A stretch of 32,204 nt of DNA from Salinicola sp. (GTDB taxonomy: Bacteria > Pseudomonadota > Gammaproteobacteria > Pseudomonadales > Halomonadaceae), in contig NZNW01000038.1 in assembly GCA_002695065.1 (NCBI GenBank), positions 1 to 32,204 of the forward strand, read 5' to 3'. The notes under the pieces are model-generated. The model was not told the DNA's origin and made no database searches. It worked only from the letters and a program-made list of their open reading frames with translations. Of this stretch, positions 24,334-32,204 are shown in pieces; the stretch's first letter is position 1, and every line of letters starts with the position of its first letter. The translations under genes were made by a program, and so were the position numbers.

Positions 24334-25056
24334 ATGCGCCCGAGTGGACGACAACCCGATCAGCCCCGCGAGGTCACGCTGACCCGCGGTTTTACCCGTC
24401 ACGCCGAAGGCTCGGTGCTGGTGAGCTTCGGGGATACCCAGGTGCTGTGCAACGCCAGCGTCGAGGCCGGCGTGCCGCGCTGGCTGCGCGGCAAGAACCA
24501 GGGCTGGGTGACCGCCGAGTACGGCATGCTGCCGCGGGCGACCCACACCCGCGGCGGCCGTGAGGCGGCACGCGGCAAGCAGGGCGGGCGCACGCTGGAG
24601 ATCCAGCGCCTGATCGGCCGCAGCTTGCGCGCGGCGGTGGATCTGAAGAAGCTCGGCGAGTTCACCATCACGGTGGACTGCGACGTGCTGCAGGCCGATG
24701 GCGGCACGCGTACCGCCTCGATCACCGGGGCCTGCGTGGCGCTGATCGAGGCGCTGCAGTACATGCAGCGCAAGAAGATGATCAAGACCGATCCGTTCCG
24801 TCAGCTGGTCAGCTCGATCTCGGTGGGCGTCTACAAGGGCACCCCGGTGCTCGATCTGGACTATCCGGAGGACAGCGCCGCGGACACCGACATGAACGTG
24901 GTGATGACCGAAGACGGCAAGCTGATCGAGGTGCAGGGCACGGCGGAGGCCGAGGCGTTCTCCCGCGCCGAGCTCAATAACATGCTCGACCTGGCCGAGA
25001 GCGGCTGCCGGGCGCTGTTTGCCAAGCAGCATGAGGCGCTGGGTATTCGCCGCTAG
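24334..25056 (+). CDS. rph: Ribonuclease PH
   Basis: A 240-residue phosphorolytic 3'-5' exoribonuclease that trims tRNA 3' ends. Family features are MRPSGR at the start, [17 protein letters not shown] (about 58-74), and [13 protein letters not shown] (about 125-137), with the phosphate-binding arginines in the last two. The C-terminus has [23 protein letters not shown]. Length agrees with E. coli (238). The start at 24334 follows GAGAGG; an upstream in-frame ATG at 24277 gives an extension foreign to the family. A strong terminator follows. Confidence 0.96.
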   Translation: MRPSGRQPDQPREVTLTRGFTRHAEGSVLVSFGDTQVLCNASVEAGVPRWLRGKNQGWVTAEYGMLPRATHTRGGREAARGKQGGRTLEIQRLIGRSLRAAVDLKKLGEFTITVDCDVLQADGGTRTASITGACVALIEALQYMQRKKMIKTDPFRQLVSSISVGVYKGTPVLDLDYPEDSAADTDMNVVMTEDGKLIEVQGTAEAEAFSRAELNNMLDLAESGCRALFAKQHEALGIRR

Positions 25057-25068
25057 TTCGTTGTAGTG

Positions 25069-25100
25069 ATGGCGGCCACCATGGCCGCCATTTCGGGTTT
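25069..25100 (+). terminator. Intrinsic terminator after rph
   Basis: ATGGCGGCC at 25069-25077 pairs perfectly with GGCCGCCAT at 25083-25091 around ACCAT, followed by a T-rich stretch (TTCGGGTTTT). It begins 13 bases after the rph stop. Confidence 0.8.
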
Positions 25101-25194
25101 TCTCATCTTCATTCCCTCTAGTTTCTCTTTCTCTTCTCCCTTCTCCCTGTCGTTCCAGCAAGATCGCGTCCGGCTGCAGGGATGCGCACGTCGA

Positions 25195-25201
25195 CTAGAC
25201 T
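25195..25201 (+). promoter_or_regulatory. Candidate stationary-phase-type -10 element for poxB
   Basis: CTAGACT followed by AAAG lies 73 bp before the GTG start of poxB and differs by one base from the extended -10 CTATACT favoured by sigma S. E. coli poxB is sigma S dependent. No good -35 element is seen, which is compatible with sigma S use. This is only a sequence resemblance. Confidence 0.3.
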
Positions 25202-25273
25202 AAAGCCCAAAGCTATTGGGCAGAGAGGCAATTCTTGTCGTCATTGCCCGTCGTCCATGTCAGGGAGACAACT

Positions 25274-27010
25274 GTGGCCGAACCGACCATCGCGGATCTC
25301 ATCATCGAGACGCTGGACCGCGCCGGCGTGCGTAACATCTGGGGCCTGCCGGGCGACTCGCTCAACGGCCTGACCGAGAGCCTGCGACGCCAGGAGCGGA
25401 TTCGCTGGCGCGGCGTGCGTCACGAGGAGGTGGCGGCACTCGCCGCCAGCGCCGAGGCCGATGCCACCAAGCGGTTATCCGTCTGCGCCGGCTCCTGCGG
25501 CCCGGGCAACCTGCACCTGATCAACGGCCTGTACGAGGCCCAGCGCGCCAACGTGCCGATGCTGGCGATCGCCGCGCAGATCCCCTCCAGCGAGATTGGC
25601 CTGGGCTACTTCCAGGAGACCCACCCCGAGAACCTGTTCCGCGAGTGCAGCGACTACTGCGAGCTGGTGTCGTCGCCGGCGCAGATGCCGCGGGTGCTGG
25701 AAACCGCCATGAACGTGGCGATCACCCAGCGCAGCGTGGCGGTGGTCGTGATACCGGGGGATATCGCGCTGCAGCCGGCACCGGTCAAGGCCTCGAACTG
25801 GTCCGAGCCCGTGCGTGCCGTACCGGTGCCGCCGGAGCCGGCGCTCGACGAACTGGCCGAGCTGATCAACGGCGAGCAGCGCGTGGCGATCCTTGGCGGC
25901 TACGGCTGCGACGGTTATCACGATCAGGTCGTCGCCCTGGCAGAGCGGCTGAAGGCACCGGTGATCCATGCGCTGCGCGGCAAGCAGTCGCTGGAGTACG
26001 ACAATCCCTATGATGTCGGCATGACCGGACTGATCGGCTTCAGCTCCGGATACCACGCGCTCAAGGATTGCGACTTCCTGTTGATGCTGGGGACCAACTT
26101 TCCCTATCGCGACTTCTTCCCCGAGCACGGCAGGATCGTCCAGATCGACGAACGTGGCCCGCACCTGGGCCGGCGCAGCCCGTTGCTGAAGGGGCTGGTG
26201 GGCGATATCGGCGCCACCCTCGAGGCGCTGCTGCCGCGTCTGGCCGAGAAGAGCGATCGCAGCTTTCTCGACGACGCCCAGAAGGATTATCGCAAGGCGC
26301 GCCAGGGGCTCGACGATCTCGCCGCGCCGCGAGACAGCGGCGAGCCGTTGCATCCGCAATACCTGACCGCGCGGATCAGCGAGCTGGCGGACAGCGACAC
26401 CGTATTCACCTGCGACGTGGGCACGCCGACGGTGTGGGCGGCGCGATATCTGGCCATGAACGGCCAGCGGCGGCTGACCGGTTCGTTCATGCACGGCTCG
26501 ATGGCCACGGCGGTCCCCCAGGCGATGGGCTGGCAAGCGGCGTTCCCGCAACGCCAGGTGGTGGCGCTGGCCGGCGATGGCGGCGTCAGCATGCTGATGG
26601 GCGATCTGATCACGCTGGTCGAGCACCAGCTACCGGTGAAGATCGTGGTCTACAACAACGAGACGCTGGGCTTCGTGGCGATGGAGATGAAGGCGGCGGG
26701 CTTCGTCGATGAAGTCACCAACCTGCCGGCGGCGGATTTTGCCAAGGTCGCCGAGTCGCTGGGCATGTTCAGCGTGCGCGTCGAGTCCTCGGATGCCATC
26801 GACGATGCCCTGCGTCTGGCGTTGGCGCATGACGGCCCGGCGCTGGTCGACGTGCGCACCGCCAAGCAGGAGCTGTCGATTCCGCCGCGCATCCAGGCCG
26901 AGCAGGCCAAGGGCTTCAGTCTCTATACCGTGCGCGCGGTGATGAGCGGTCGCGGTGACGAGGTGGTCGACCTGGCCAAGACCAACTGGCCGTGGCGGCG
27001 CAAGAAATAG
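25274..27010 (+). CDS. poxB: Pyruvate dehydrogenase (quinone) / pyruvate oxidase
   Basis: A 578-residue thiamine-diphosphate and FAD enzyme that converts pyruvate to acetate and CO2, passing electrons to ubiquinone at the membrane. It closely follows E. coli PoxB (572 residues): [24 protein letters not shown] with the catalytic Glu, [19 protein letters not shown], and [33 protein letters not shown]. The ThDP motif starts at [12 protein letters not shown] and ends at VVYNN. The start is the GTG at 25274, supported by AGGGAGA eight bases upstream; an in-frame TTG at 25235 lacks a ribosome site. The stop codon directly abuts that of the convergent TetR gene, with no base between. Confidence 0.94.
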   Translation: MAEPTIADLIIETLDRAGVRNIWGLPGDSLNGLTESLRRQERIRWRGVRHEEVAALAASAEADATKRLSVCAGSCGPGNLHLINGLYEAQRANVPMLAIAAQIPSSEIGLGYFQETHPENLFRECSDYCELVSSPAQMPRVLETAMNVAITQRSVAVVVIPGDIALQPAPVKASNWSEPVRAVPVPPEPALDELAELINGEQRVAILGGYGCDGYHDQVVALAERLKAPVIHALRGKQSLEYDNPYDVGMTGLIGFSSGYHALKDCDFLLMLGTNFPYRDFFPEHGRIVQIDERGPHLGRRSPLLKGLVGDIGATLEALLPRLAEKSDRSFLDDAQKDYRKARQGLDDLAAPRDSGEPLHPQYLTARISELADSDTVFTCDVGTPTVWAARYLAMNGQRRLTGSFMHGSMATAVPQAMGWQAAFPQRQVVALAGDGGVSMLMGDLITLVEHQLPVKIVVYNNETLGFVAMEMKAAGFVDEVTNLPAADFAKVAESLGMFSVRVESSDAIDDALRLALAHDGPALVDVRTAKQELSIPPRIQAEQAKGFSLYTVRAVMSGRGDEVVDLAKTNWPWRRKK

Positions 27011-27619
27011 TCAGTACCGCGTGGTGGGTGAATCGCGCGTCAGCAGCCCCGAGGCCAGCTGACGGAACGCGTCGGTGGCTCTGGCCAGCACGCCGGCATC
27101 GTCGCTGGCGGCAACCCAGAGCGCGGCGTTGAGTGCCGCGCCATTGATCAGCCGCGCTGCGGCTTCCACGTCCACCGGCTTGACGACCCCTTCCGCGATC
27201 AGCGCCTCCAGCGTCGTCATCGTCGCCAGCAGGCAGCGGTTCTGGCTCGGCCACTGGGAGGGATCTCCCAGCACCGCCGGGCCATCCAGCAGCACGATGC
27301 GCTGGATCTCCGGATCGCGCGCCAGCTCGATGTAGGCACCGCCCTCCGCCAGCAATCCCTCCCAGGCGTTCCTATGGCGCTGCCCGATCTCGTGGGCGCG
27401 AGCGGCCATCTCGCTGTCGAGCCGGTCGACGACGGCAGCGAGCAGACCCCGCTTGTCGCCGAAGTGATGGTAGAGCGCGCCACGGGTCAGGCCGGCGCGG
27501 GCAGTGAGCTCATCCATCGAGGCGCCGGCGTAGCCCTTCTCGGCGAAGGCCGCTCGTGCGGCATCGATCAACTTGGCGCGGGTCTCTTCCAGCATCTCGG
27601 CGCGACTGCGTCGGGCCAT
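27011..27619 (-). CDS. TetR-family transcriptional repressor
   Basis: A 202-residue regulator. The N-terminal helix-turn-helix is ARAAFAEKGYAGASMDELTARAGLTRGALYHHFGDKRGLLAAV (about residues 20-62), a textbook TetR DNA-binding region; the rest is a helical ligand-binding domain. The ATG at 27619 has a strong ribosome site (GAGAGGAG); the open frame extends a further 18 codons upstream without family support. It is divergent from the RidA-family gene, and three operator-like palindromes lie in the gap. Autoregulation and control of the RidA gene are therefore likely (inference). Ligand is unknown. Confidence 0.93.
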   Translation of the reverse strand: MARRSRAEMLEETRAKLIDAARAAFAEKGYAGASMDELTARAGLTRGALYHHFGDKRGLLAAVVDRLDSEMAARAHEIGQRHRNAWEGLLAEGGAYIELARDPEIQRIVLLDGPAVLGDPSQWPSQNRCLLATMTTLEALIAEGVVKPVDVEAAARLINGAALNAALWVAASDDAGVLARATDAFRQLASGLLTRDSPTTRY

Positions 27620-27684
27620 GGTGTCTCCTCTCTTCAAAGCGGACTTCACGGCCCAGAGAGTATCGCAGGGCAAAAATAAATGGC

Positions 27685-27745
27685 ATACGCGGCGTATATT
27701 AATTTGACATACGCGGCGTATGCGTCATTAATATACGCTTCGTAT
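27685..27745. promoter_or_regulatory. Three tandem TetR-type operators at a 24-bp period
   Basis: ATACGCGGCGTAT occurs at 27685-27697 and again at 27709-27721. A variant, ATACGCTTCGTAT, lies at 27733-27745. Each is a near-perfect 6-bp inverted repeat (ATACG...CGTAT) and the starts are exactly 24 bp apart. The array fills the gap between the divergent TetR and RidA-family genes, so it is very probably bound by that TetR protein (inference). Confidence 0.8.
27704..27734 (+). promoter_or_regulatory. Candidate sigma70 promoter for the RidA-family gene
   Basis: TTGACA at 27704-27709 is a consensus -35 element. TAATAT at 27729-27734 is a good -10 element, at a 19-bp spacing; ATTAAT at 27727-27732 gives 17 bp. 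The second operator lies between the two elements, so a bound repressor would block RNA polymerase. Confidence 0.55.
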
Positions 27746-27796
27746 GTCAATTCCCTGGCGCCCTCGCGCGTCGCACTCTCCCCAAGGAGTCAAACC

Positions 27797-28213
27797 ATGT
27801 CGCAAGCTCAGCCTACCCAGTCGCCGCAGCCGGTCTTTCCGGCCAACCGTAGTGCACTCTACGAGAAGCACGGCTACTCGGCCGCGATTCGCTCCGGCGA
27901 CCTGCTGTTCGTCTCCGGTCAGGTCGGGAGTCTGGAGGATGGCTCGCCGGAGCCCGATTTCGAACGCCAGGTCGCGCTCGCCTTCGACAACCTCAAGGCG
28001 GTGCTGGCCGCTGCCGGTTGCGGGCTGGAGGATCTCGTCGACGTCACCACCTTCCACACCGATCCGGAGCATCAGTTCGAGACGGTGCTGGCGGCCAAGT
28101 CGCGCCACTTCCCCGCGCCGCCCTATCCCAACTGGACCGCCGTGGGCGTGACCTGGCTGGCCGGGTTCGATTTCGAGATCAAGGTGGTGGCGCGAATTCC
28201 CAACAGCGGCTGA
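27797..28213 (+). CDS. RidA (YjgF/YER057c/UK114) family protein
   Basis: A 138-residue cytoplasmic protein of the Rid family, small trimeric proteins that include 2-iminoacid deaminases. The fold signature is visible in IRSGDLLFVSGQVGS (about 30-45), QVALAFDNLKAVLAAAGCGLEDLVDVTTFHTD and FEIKVVARIP at the end. The arginine that binds the substrate carboxylate in archetypal RidA (within ARSxVEV) is not present: the segment here reads YPNWTAVGV. It may belong to a non-archetypal Rid subgroup with another function. The ATG at 27797 has an excellent AAGGAG; the open frame further upstream runs through the operators and is not real. It is probably repressed by the divergent TetR protein. Confidence 0.9.
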   Translation: MSQAQPTQSPQPVFPANRSALYEKHGYSAAIRSGDLLFVSGQVGSLEDGSPEPDFERQVALAFDNLKAVLAAAGCGLEDLVDVTTFHTDPEHQFETVLAAKSRHFPAPPYPNWTAVGVTWLAGFDFEIKVVARIPNSG

Positions 28214-28282
28214 TGCCCGCGGCCAGTCGCCCAGGGGGCGAGACGATCCGTCCGGCCAGGCCATGCCAGGGGAGAGAGGGGG

Positions 28283-29200
28283 TCAATGTGGCGAGCGTTC
28301 GAGGCGGTAGTCACGGGGCGCGACGCCCATCACTTTCTTGAACTGCCGGGAGAAGTAGTAGGGGTCCTCGTAACCCAGCCGGTTGGCCACCTGCGCGATG
28401 TTGAGATCGGTGACGTCGAGCAGATAGCAGGCACGGCTGATTTTCAGATGCTGGAACGCCTGCATCGGCGCCTGTCCGGTCAGGCGCTTGTATTCACGGA
28501 TGAACTGAAATTGCGACAGGGTGCTGGTGGCCTCGACCAGCTGCGCCAGTTCGATGCGCTGGTGGATACGGGCCTGCAACCAGGCGTCGACCTGGGCCAC
28601 GTCCAGCGGTGCGTGTCGTTCCCGATACTGATGCCGCAGCAGCGCCAGCAGTGACAGCAGGCTCTTGAGCCGGTTGGCGGCATGGATCAAGTGCGGGGCG
28701 CGAAAGCGGGTCGCGGTGGTGAGCAGCAGTTCCCACTCCTCGAGGATCCTGGAGTGCCTGCCGACACCGATGAGGAAGGTGTCGGCGTCTCCGAGAACGG
28801 CATCGAAGTAGGCATCGGCCTGGTGTCCGCCCAGATGGACCCAGTAGATGCTCCAGGGGTCGTGTGGATTGGCGCAGTAGCGATGGGCGACGGCCCGCCG
28901 GAGCAGCAGGATGTCCCCGGCGCCCACGGATACCTGGCGACCGTTCTGTTCTGCCGTGCCCGAGCCCGCCACGCAGTAGATCGCGAGATGATCCTTGGGA
29001 GCCCGGCGGTACATGTGATGACCGGCGGCCATGGGATAGTAGCCGACCCCGTGGGGCAGGCAGTCGCCACACAGCGGATGGTTCGATAGCGACATTATCA
29101 ACGGATGCGGGATCACCACCCGGCGGCCGTCGATTGTCAGGGGCCAGTGCGATGTTTCAGCCAATGGGGTGACGTCGTCTTTCGTCTGATGGCGCAACAT
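28283..29200 (-). CDS. AraC-family transcriptional regulator of the GntP/mmsA locus
   Basis: A 305-residue regulator with an N-terminal cupin-like sensor (SVGAGDILLLRRAVAHRYCANPHDPWSIYWVHLGG near residues 115-150) and a C-terminal double helix-turn-helix. The second unit is IAQVANRLGYEDPYYFSRQFKKVMGVAPRDYR. The ATG at 29200 has a ribosome site (GGGAGAT); the long upstream extension of the frame runs into the divergent permease gene and is a shadow. It is divergent from the GntP permease gene, 175 bp away, and probably controls it and mmsA. The inducer is unknown. It converges on the RidA-family gene with 69 bp between stops. Confidence 0.92.
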   Translation of the reverse strand: MLRHQTKDDVTPLAETSHWPLTIDGRRVVIPHPLIMSLSNHPLCGDCLPHGVGYYPMAAGHHMYRRAPKDHLAIYCVAGSGTAEQNGRQVSVGAGDILLLRRAVAHRYCANPHDPWSIYWVHLGGHQADAYFDAVLGDADTFLIGVGRHSRILEEWELLLTTATRFRAPHLIHAANRLKSLLSLLALLRHQYRERHAPLDVAQVDAWLQARIHQRIELAQLVEATSTLSQFQFIREYKRLTGQAPMQAFQHLKISRACYLLDVTDLNIAQVANRLGYEDPYYFSRQFKKVMGVAPRDYRLERSPH

Positions 29201-29274
29201 TGTCCATCTCCCGGCAATTTCCACCATCCTAGTGCCACTGCCAGCGTGATACCTATTAGCCATTGATCGTGCAT

Positions 29275-29320
29275 AGCCGATCCGATCTTTCGTTAAAAAG
29301 CCTGAAAATCGAAGCCGATC
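29275..29320. promoter_or_regulatory. Direct repeat between AraC and GntP genes
   Basis: AGCCGATC occurs at 29275-29282 and again at 29313-29320, 38 bp apart, in the gap between the divergent genes. AraC-family proteins typically bind direct repeats, so these are candidate half-sites. The match is short and could be chance. Confidence 0.3.
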
Positions 29321-29375
29321 GAGATAAACAAGAATTCGGCTAAAAAATGCAGTATTACAAGAAAAGAGGTGCGCC

Positions 29376-30686
29376 ATGTTGCTCGCCAGTTTCCTCGGTC
29401 TTTTTCTAGGCCTGGCACTGTTGGTCGTGCTGACCATGCGCGGTGTCAATATCATCATTTCGGCGGTCTCCTGTGCCGTTATCGTCACGATCTGCAGCGG
29501 ACTGCCTTTTTGGGAGACCATGCTCGGTAATTACATGGAAGGCTTTACCGGCTTCTTCATTTCCTGGTTTCCGCCCATTTTGCTGGGAGCGATCTTCGGC
29601 CAGCTCATGGACGACAGCGGCGCCGCCCGAACGATAGCGCGGAAATCCCGGGACTGGTTCGGCGAAAAGCGCGCGATCGCGGCCGTGGTGGGGGCTTCAG
29701 CGATCATGACCTACGGCGGGGTGAGCGTGTTCGTGGTGGGGTTCAGTGTCTACCCCATTGCCTATGAACTCTTCAAGAGTGCCAATCTGCCGCACCGGTT
29801 CATTCCTGGTGCCATGGTTTTCGGTTCCATTTCTTTCACCATGACATCACCCGGTTCCCCGGAAGTGCAGAATCTGATTCCCACCGAATACTTCAACACG
29901 ACCGCCATGGCGGGTGGTTGGATCGGTCTGTTCTGTTCCGTGACAATCCTGCTGCTGGGTGCCTACTGCCTTAAACTGATGGTCGCCCGCGCCGTGAGAT
30001 CTGGTGAGCATTTCGATCCTCCGCAGCCTGGCCAGCATCGTTGCGATTCGGAAAAGCACGACGCCATTCCTGCGCTGGCCGCGTTGGCTCCGTTGCTGGT
30101 ACTGGTCGGGGGCTTCAACGGGCTGTCGTCGGGCATGGAGATGAGTGCCGTCGAGGCGCTGTTGACTTCCATGGCTGCCAGCCTTGCGCTGGGATTCTTG
30201 CTCTTCCACCGTCATCTGGCACAGCGCTCGAAGATACTCGGACTCGGCGCCGAGAATGCGCTGATGGCAACCACCAATACCTGCGCCGTGGTGGGGTTCG
30301 GCGCCGTCGCCTCCCACACCCTGGCATTTCAATCCATCGTCGGAACGCTCACGGATTTGCCGGGGATGGAGTACGCCGGACTGGCCATGGCCATTACCGT
30401 GATCGCCGGCGTCACGGGCTCCGCATCGGGCGGTCTCGGTATCGCCTTGCCGATTCTGGCTCCCGCCTATCAGGCAATGGGCCTGGATAACGGCGCCATG
30501 CATCGTATCGCCTCGCTGGCCTCCGGAGGACTGGATTCACTTCCTCACAATGGCTACGTGGTGACGACCATCCGTGCGGTTTGCAAGGAAACCCACCAGC
30601 GAGCCTATCCGACGATATTCGTTGTCAGCGTACTGGTACCGACCCTCGTGCTGGTCATGGCGGTCGTGCTCTACACGGTGGCCTGA
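29376..30686 (+). CDS. GntP-family permease
   Basis: A 436-residue inner-membrane proton-coupled carboxylate transporter. It is hydrophobic throughout with about a dozen membrane segments. Family-type stretches include WFPPILLGAIFGQLMDDSGAARTIA (about 65-90), MTYGGVSVFVVGFSVYPIA (about 111-130), TSPGSPEVQNLIPTEYF (about 157-175) and the C-terminal GGLDSLPHNGYVV (about 383-396). The ribosome site AGAGGT lies just before the ATG. The mmsA gene follows after 90 bp in the same direction, so the substrate is probably a hydroxy- or keto-acid whose breakdown passes through a malonate-type semialdehyde (inference). Confidence 0.9.
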   Translation: MLLASFLGLFLGLALLVVLTMRGVNIIISAVSCAVIVTICSGLPFWETMLGNYMEGFTGFFISWFPPILLGAIFGQLMDDSGAARTIARKSRDWFGEKRAIAAVVGASAIMTYGGVSVFVVGFSVYPIAYELFKSANLPHRFIPGAMVFGSISFTMTSPGSPEVQNLIPTEYFNTTAMAGGWIGLFCSVTILLLGAYCLKLMVARAVRSGEHFDPPQPGQHRCDSEKHDAIPALAALAPLLVLVGGFNGLSSGMEMSAVEALLTSMAASLALGFLLFHRHLAQRSKILGLGAENALMATTNTCAVVGFGAVASHTLAFQSIVGTLTDLPGMEYAGLAMAITVIAGVTGSASGGLGIALPILAPAYQAMGLDNGAMHRIASLASGGLDSLPHNGYVVTTIRAVCKETHQRAYPTIFVVSVLVPTLVLVMAVVLYTVA

Positions 30687-30776
30687 TTCCCCCGGAGAGG
30701 CTCGATCCGGCCACCGACCGTGGGTAACACATGAAGATCCAAGCCGTTCCAGCCAAGAATGCCAAAGGAGAGAATC

Positions 30777-32204
30777 ATGACCCGACGCTTACCGCAATTG
30801 ATCGCGGGTGAGTTCGCCCCCAGCGCTACCGAACAGTGGATCCCCGTGACCGATCCGGCTACCCAGGAGGTGTTGTGCGAAGCACCGGCGGCGACCGAGT
30901 CGGAGCTGGCCCGTGCCATCTCCTCCGCCCAGCTCGCCTTCGAGTCCTGGCGCGAGGTGCCGGTGAGCGAGCGGGCGCGGCTGATGATGCGCTATCAGGC
31001 GCTGTTGAAGGAGCGTCATGAAGAGATCGCCAAGGTGCTGGCGAGGGAGACCGGCAAGACTTTCGATGATGCCAAGGGCGATGTCTGGCGCGGTATCGAA
31101 GTGGTCGAGCAGGCGGCCAACGTACCCTCGCTGATGATGGGGGAGACCGCGGAAAACGTGGCCCGCAACATCGACACCCACTCGTGGATCCAGCCGATAG
31201 GGATATGCGCCGGGATCACCCCGTTCAACTTTCCGGCAATGATTCCGCTGTGGATGTTTCCGCTGGCCATCGCTTGTGGCAACACCTTCGTGCTCAAGCC
31301 CTCGGAGCAGGATCCGATGACGCCCAACCTGCTGGCGGAGCTGTTCCTCGAGGCCGGTGCCCCGCCGGATCTGCTGCAGGTGGTTCATGGTGGCAAGGCG
31401 CAGGTGGATGCGCTGCTGGTGAATCCCGATATTCGGGCGGTCTCCTTCGTCGGCTCGGTGGCGGTGGGCCAGCACGTCTATCGCACCGCTACCGACCACC
31501 TCAAGCGCGCGCAGTGCTTCGCCGGGGCCAAGAACCACATGGTGGTTATGCCGGACGCCGATCCGCGCCAGGTGGTCAATGCGCTGGTGGGCTCCGCCTG
31601 CGGGGCCGCCGGCCAGCGCTGCATGGCGATCAGCGTGGCGGTGTTCGTCGGCAGCGCGCGCGACTGCATCGAGTCGCTCACCGCCGCCTTCGCCGAGCTG
31701 CGTCCCGGCGCCTGGGACGATCCCGAGGCCGCCTATGGCCCGCAGATCAGCCCTCAGGCCAAGGCGCGAATTCTCGACCTGATCGCCAAGGGCAAGGCGG
31801 AGGGCGCGACCTGCCGACTTGATGGCAGCGACTGCCAGGTCGAGGGGCTGCCCGACGGCAACTGGGTCGGGCCGACCCTGTTCACCGATGTGACGCCGGA
31901 AATGTCGATCTATCGTGAAGAGATTTTCGGGCCGGTGCTCTGCTGCGTCTGCGTCGATACCCTCGACGAAGCCATCGCGCTGGTCAACGCCAGCCCCTAT
32001 GGCAACGGCACCTCGATCTTCACCGCCAGCGGGGCGGCGGCGCGGCGCTATCAACACCGGGTCGAGGTGGGGCAGGTCGGGATCAACGTGCCGATCCCGG
32101 TGCCGCTGCCGTTCTTCAGCTTCACCGGCTGGAAGGGCTCGTTCTACGGCGACCAGCACGCCTACGGCAAGCAGGCGGTGCGCTTCTACACCGAGACCAA
32201 GACC
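30777..32204 (+). CDS. mmsA: CoA-acylating methylmalonate-semialdehyde dehydrogenase (3' end beyond the window)
   Basis: The first 476 residues of an aldehyde dehydrogenase of about 500. It oxidises (methyl)malonate semialdehyde with NAD and CoA to propionyl- or acetyl-CoA plus CO2 in valine, inositol or beta-alanine breakdown. The oxyanion Asn is in [11 protein letters not shown] (near 151) and the catalytic Cys282 is in [11 protein letters not shown]. The segment [11 protein letters not shown] replaces the usual ALDH glutamate motif, the diagnostic loss of the general base in this CoA-dependent family. The ribosome site AAAGGAG precedes the ATG at 30777. It follows the GntP gene, and a 3-hydroxyacid dehydrogenase (mmsB) downstream would be expected but is outside the window. 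Confidence 0.95.
   Translation, partial: MTRRLPQLIAGEFAPSATEQWIPVTDPATQEVLCEAPAATESELARAISSAQLAFESWREVPVSERARLMMRYQALLKERHEEIAKVLARETGKTFDDAKGDVWRGIEVVEQAANVPSLMMGETAENVARNIDTHSWIQPIGICAGITPFNFPAMIPLWMFPLAIACGNTFVLKPSEQDPMTPNLLAELFLEAGAPPDLLQVVHGGKAQVDALLVNPDIRAVSFVGSVAVGQHVYRTATDHLKRAQCFAGAKNHMVVMPDADPRQVVNALVGSACGAAGQRCMAISVAVFVGSARDCIESLTAAFAELRPGAWDDPEAAYGPQISPQAKARILDLIAKGKAEGATCRLDGSDCQVEGLPDGNWVGPTLFTDVTPEMSIYREEIFGPVLCCVCVDTLDEAIALVNASPYGNGTSIFTASGAAARRYQHRVEVGQVGINVPIPVPLPFFSFTGWKGSFYGDQHAYGKQAVRFYTETKT

Noticed and set aside
30789-32159. A 456-codon minus-strand open frame opposite mmsA
   Set aside because: Antisense shadow of a well-conserved dehydrogenase; composition is non-protein-like.

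Overview
The window looks like chromosomal DNA of a high-G+C gammaproteobacterium, most plausibly a Halomonas-like member of the Halomonadaceae. The evidence is the host-type genes (yicC/rph pair, PoxB, AspA, a polyol ABC locus, a GntP permease with MmsA) and their G+C-rich codon usage. Genus is an inference; no rRNA or other marker is present. I see no tRNA, rRNA, CRISPR array, IS element or phage structural gene.

Left arm (1-9403): the start of a CynX-type MFS transporter (leftward, cut by the window edge); an AraC-type regulator; and, divergent from it, a polyol catabolic operon of xylitol/sorbitol-type dehydrogenase, Tat-exported solute-binding protein, two ABC permeases and an SDR dehydrogenase, with no ABC ATPase gene. 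The leader of this operon contains a terminator-like hairpin. Aspartate ammonia-lyase (aspA) follows.

Accessory region (about 9404-23296): a class II Fic protein behind a 400-bp leader full of palindromes, including two mutually exclusive hairpins, one terminator-like. Next is a broken 5' fragment of a second CynX-type gene that matches the intact gene at the left edge. Then comes a compact defence island, visibly richer in A+T than the flanks in places. Five co-directional, coupled genes encode an ankyrin-sigma70 fusion protein, a MORC/MutL-like GHKL ATPase, a Z1-domain ATPase, a PD-(D/E)XK protein and an AIPR-family protein. They are followed by a DNA cytosine-5 methyltransferase (leftward) and a divergent Vsr nickase. 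The GHKL/Z1/nuclease/AIPR/Dcm/Vsr set matches a restriction-modification-like system predicted from comparative genomics. The unusual element is the first gene: a full-length sigma70-family protein carrying an N-terminal ankyrin segment and an acidic linker, joined to the ATPase gene by a 4-bp gap. This suggests a defence operon with its own dedicated transcription factor or RNA-polymerase-linked sensor.

Right arm (23297-32204): yicC and rph (divergent, housekeeping), a strong terminator, poxB, a TetR regulator and a RidA-family gene separated by three operator-like palindromes at an exact 24-bp period, then an AraC-type regulator divergent from a GntP-family permease and a CoA-acylating methylmalonate-semialdehyde dehydrogenase (mmsA, cut by the window end).
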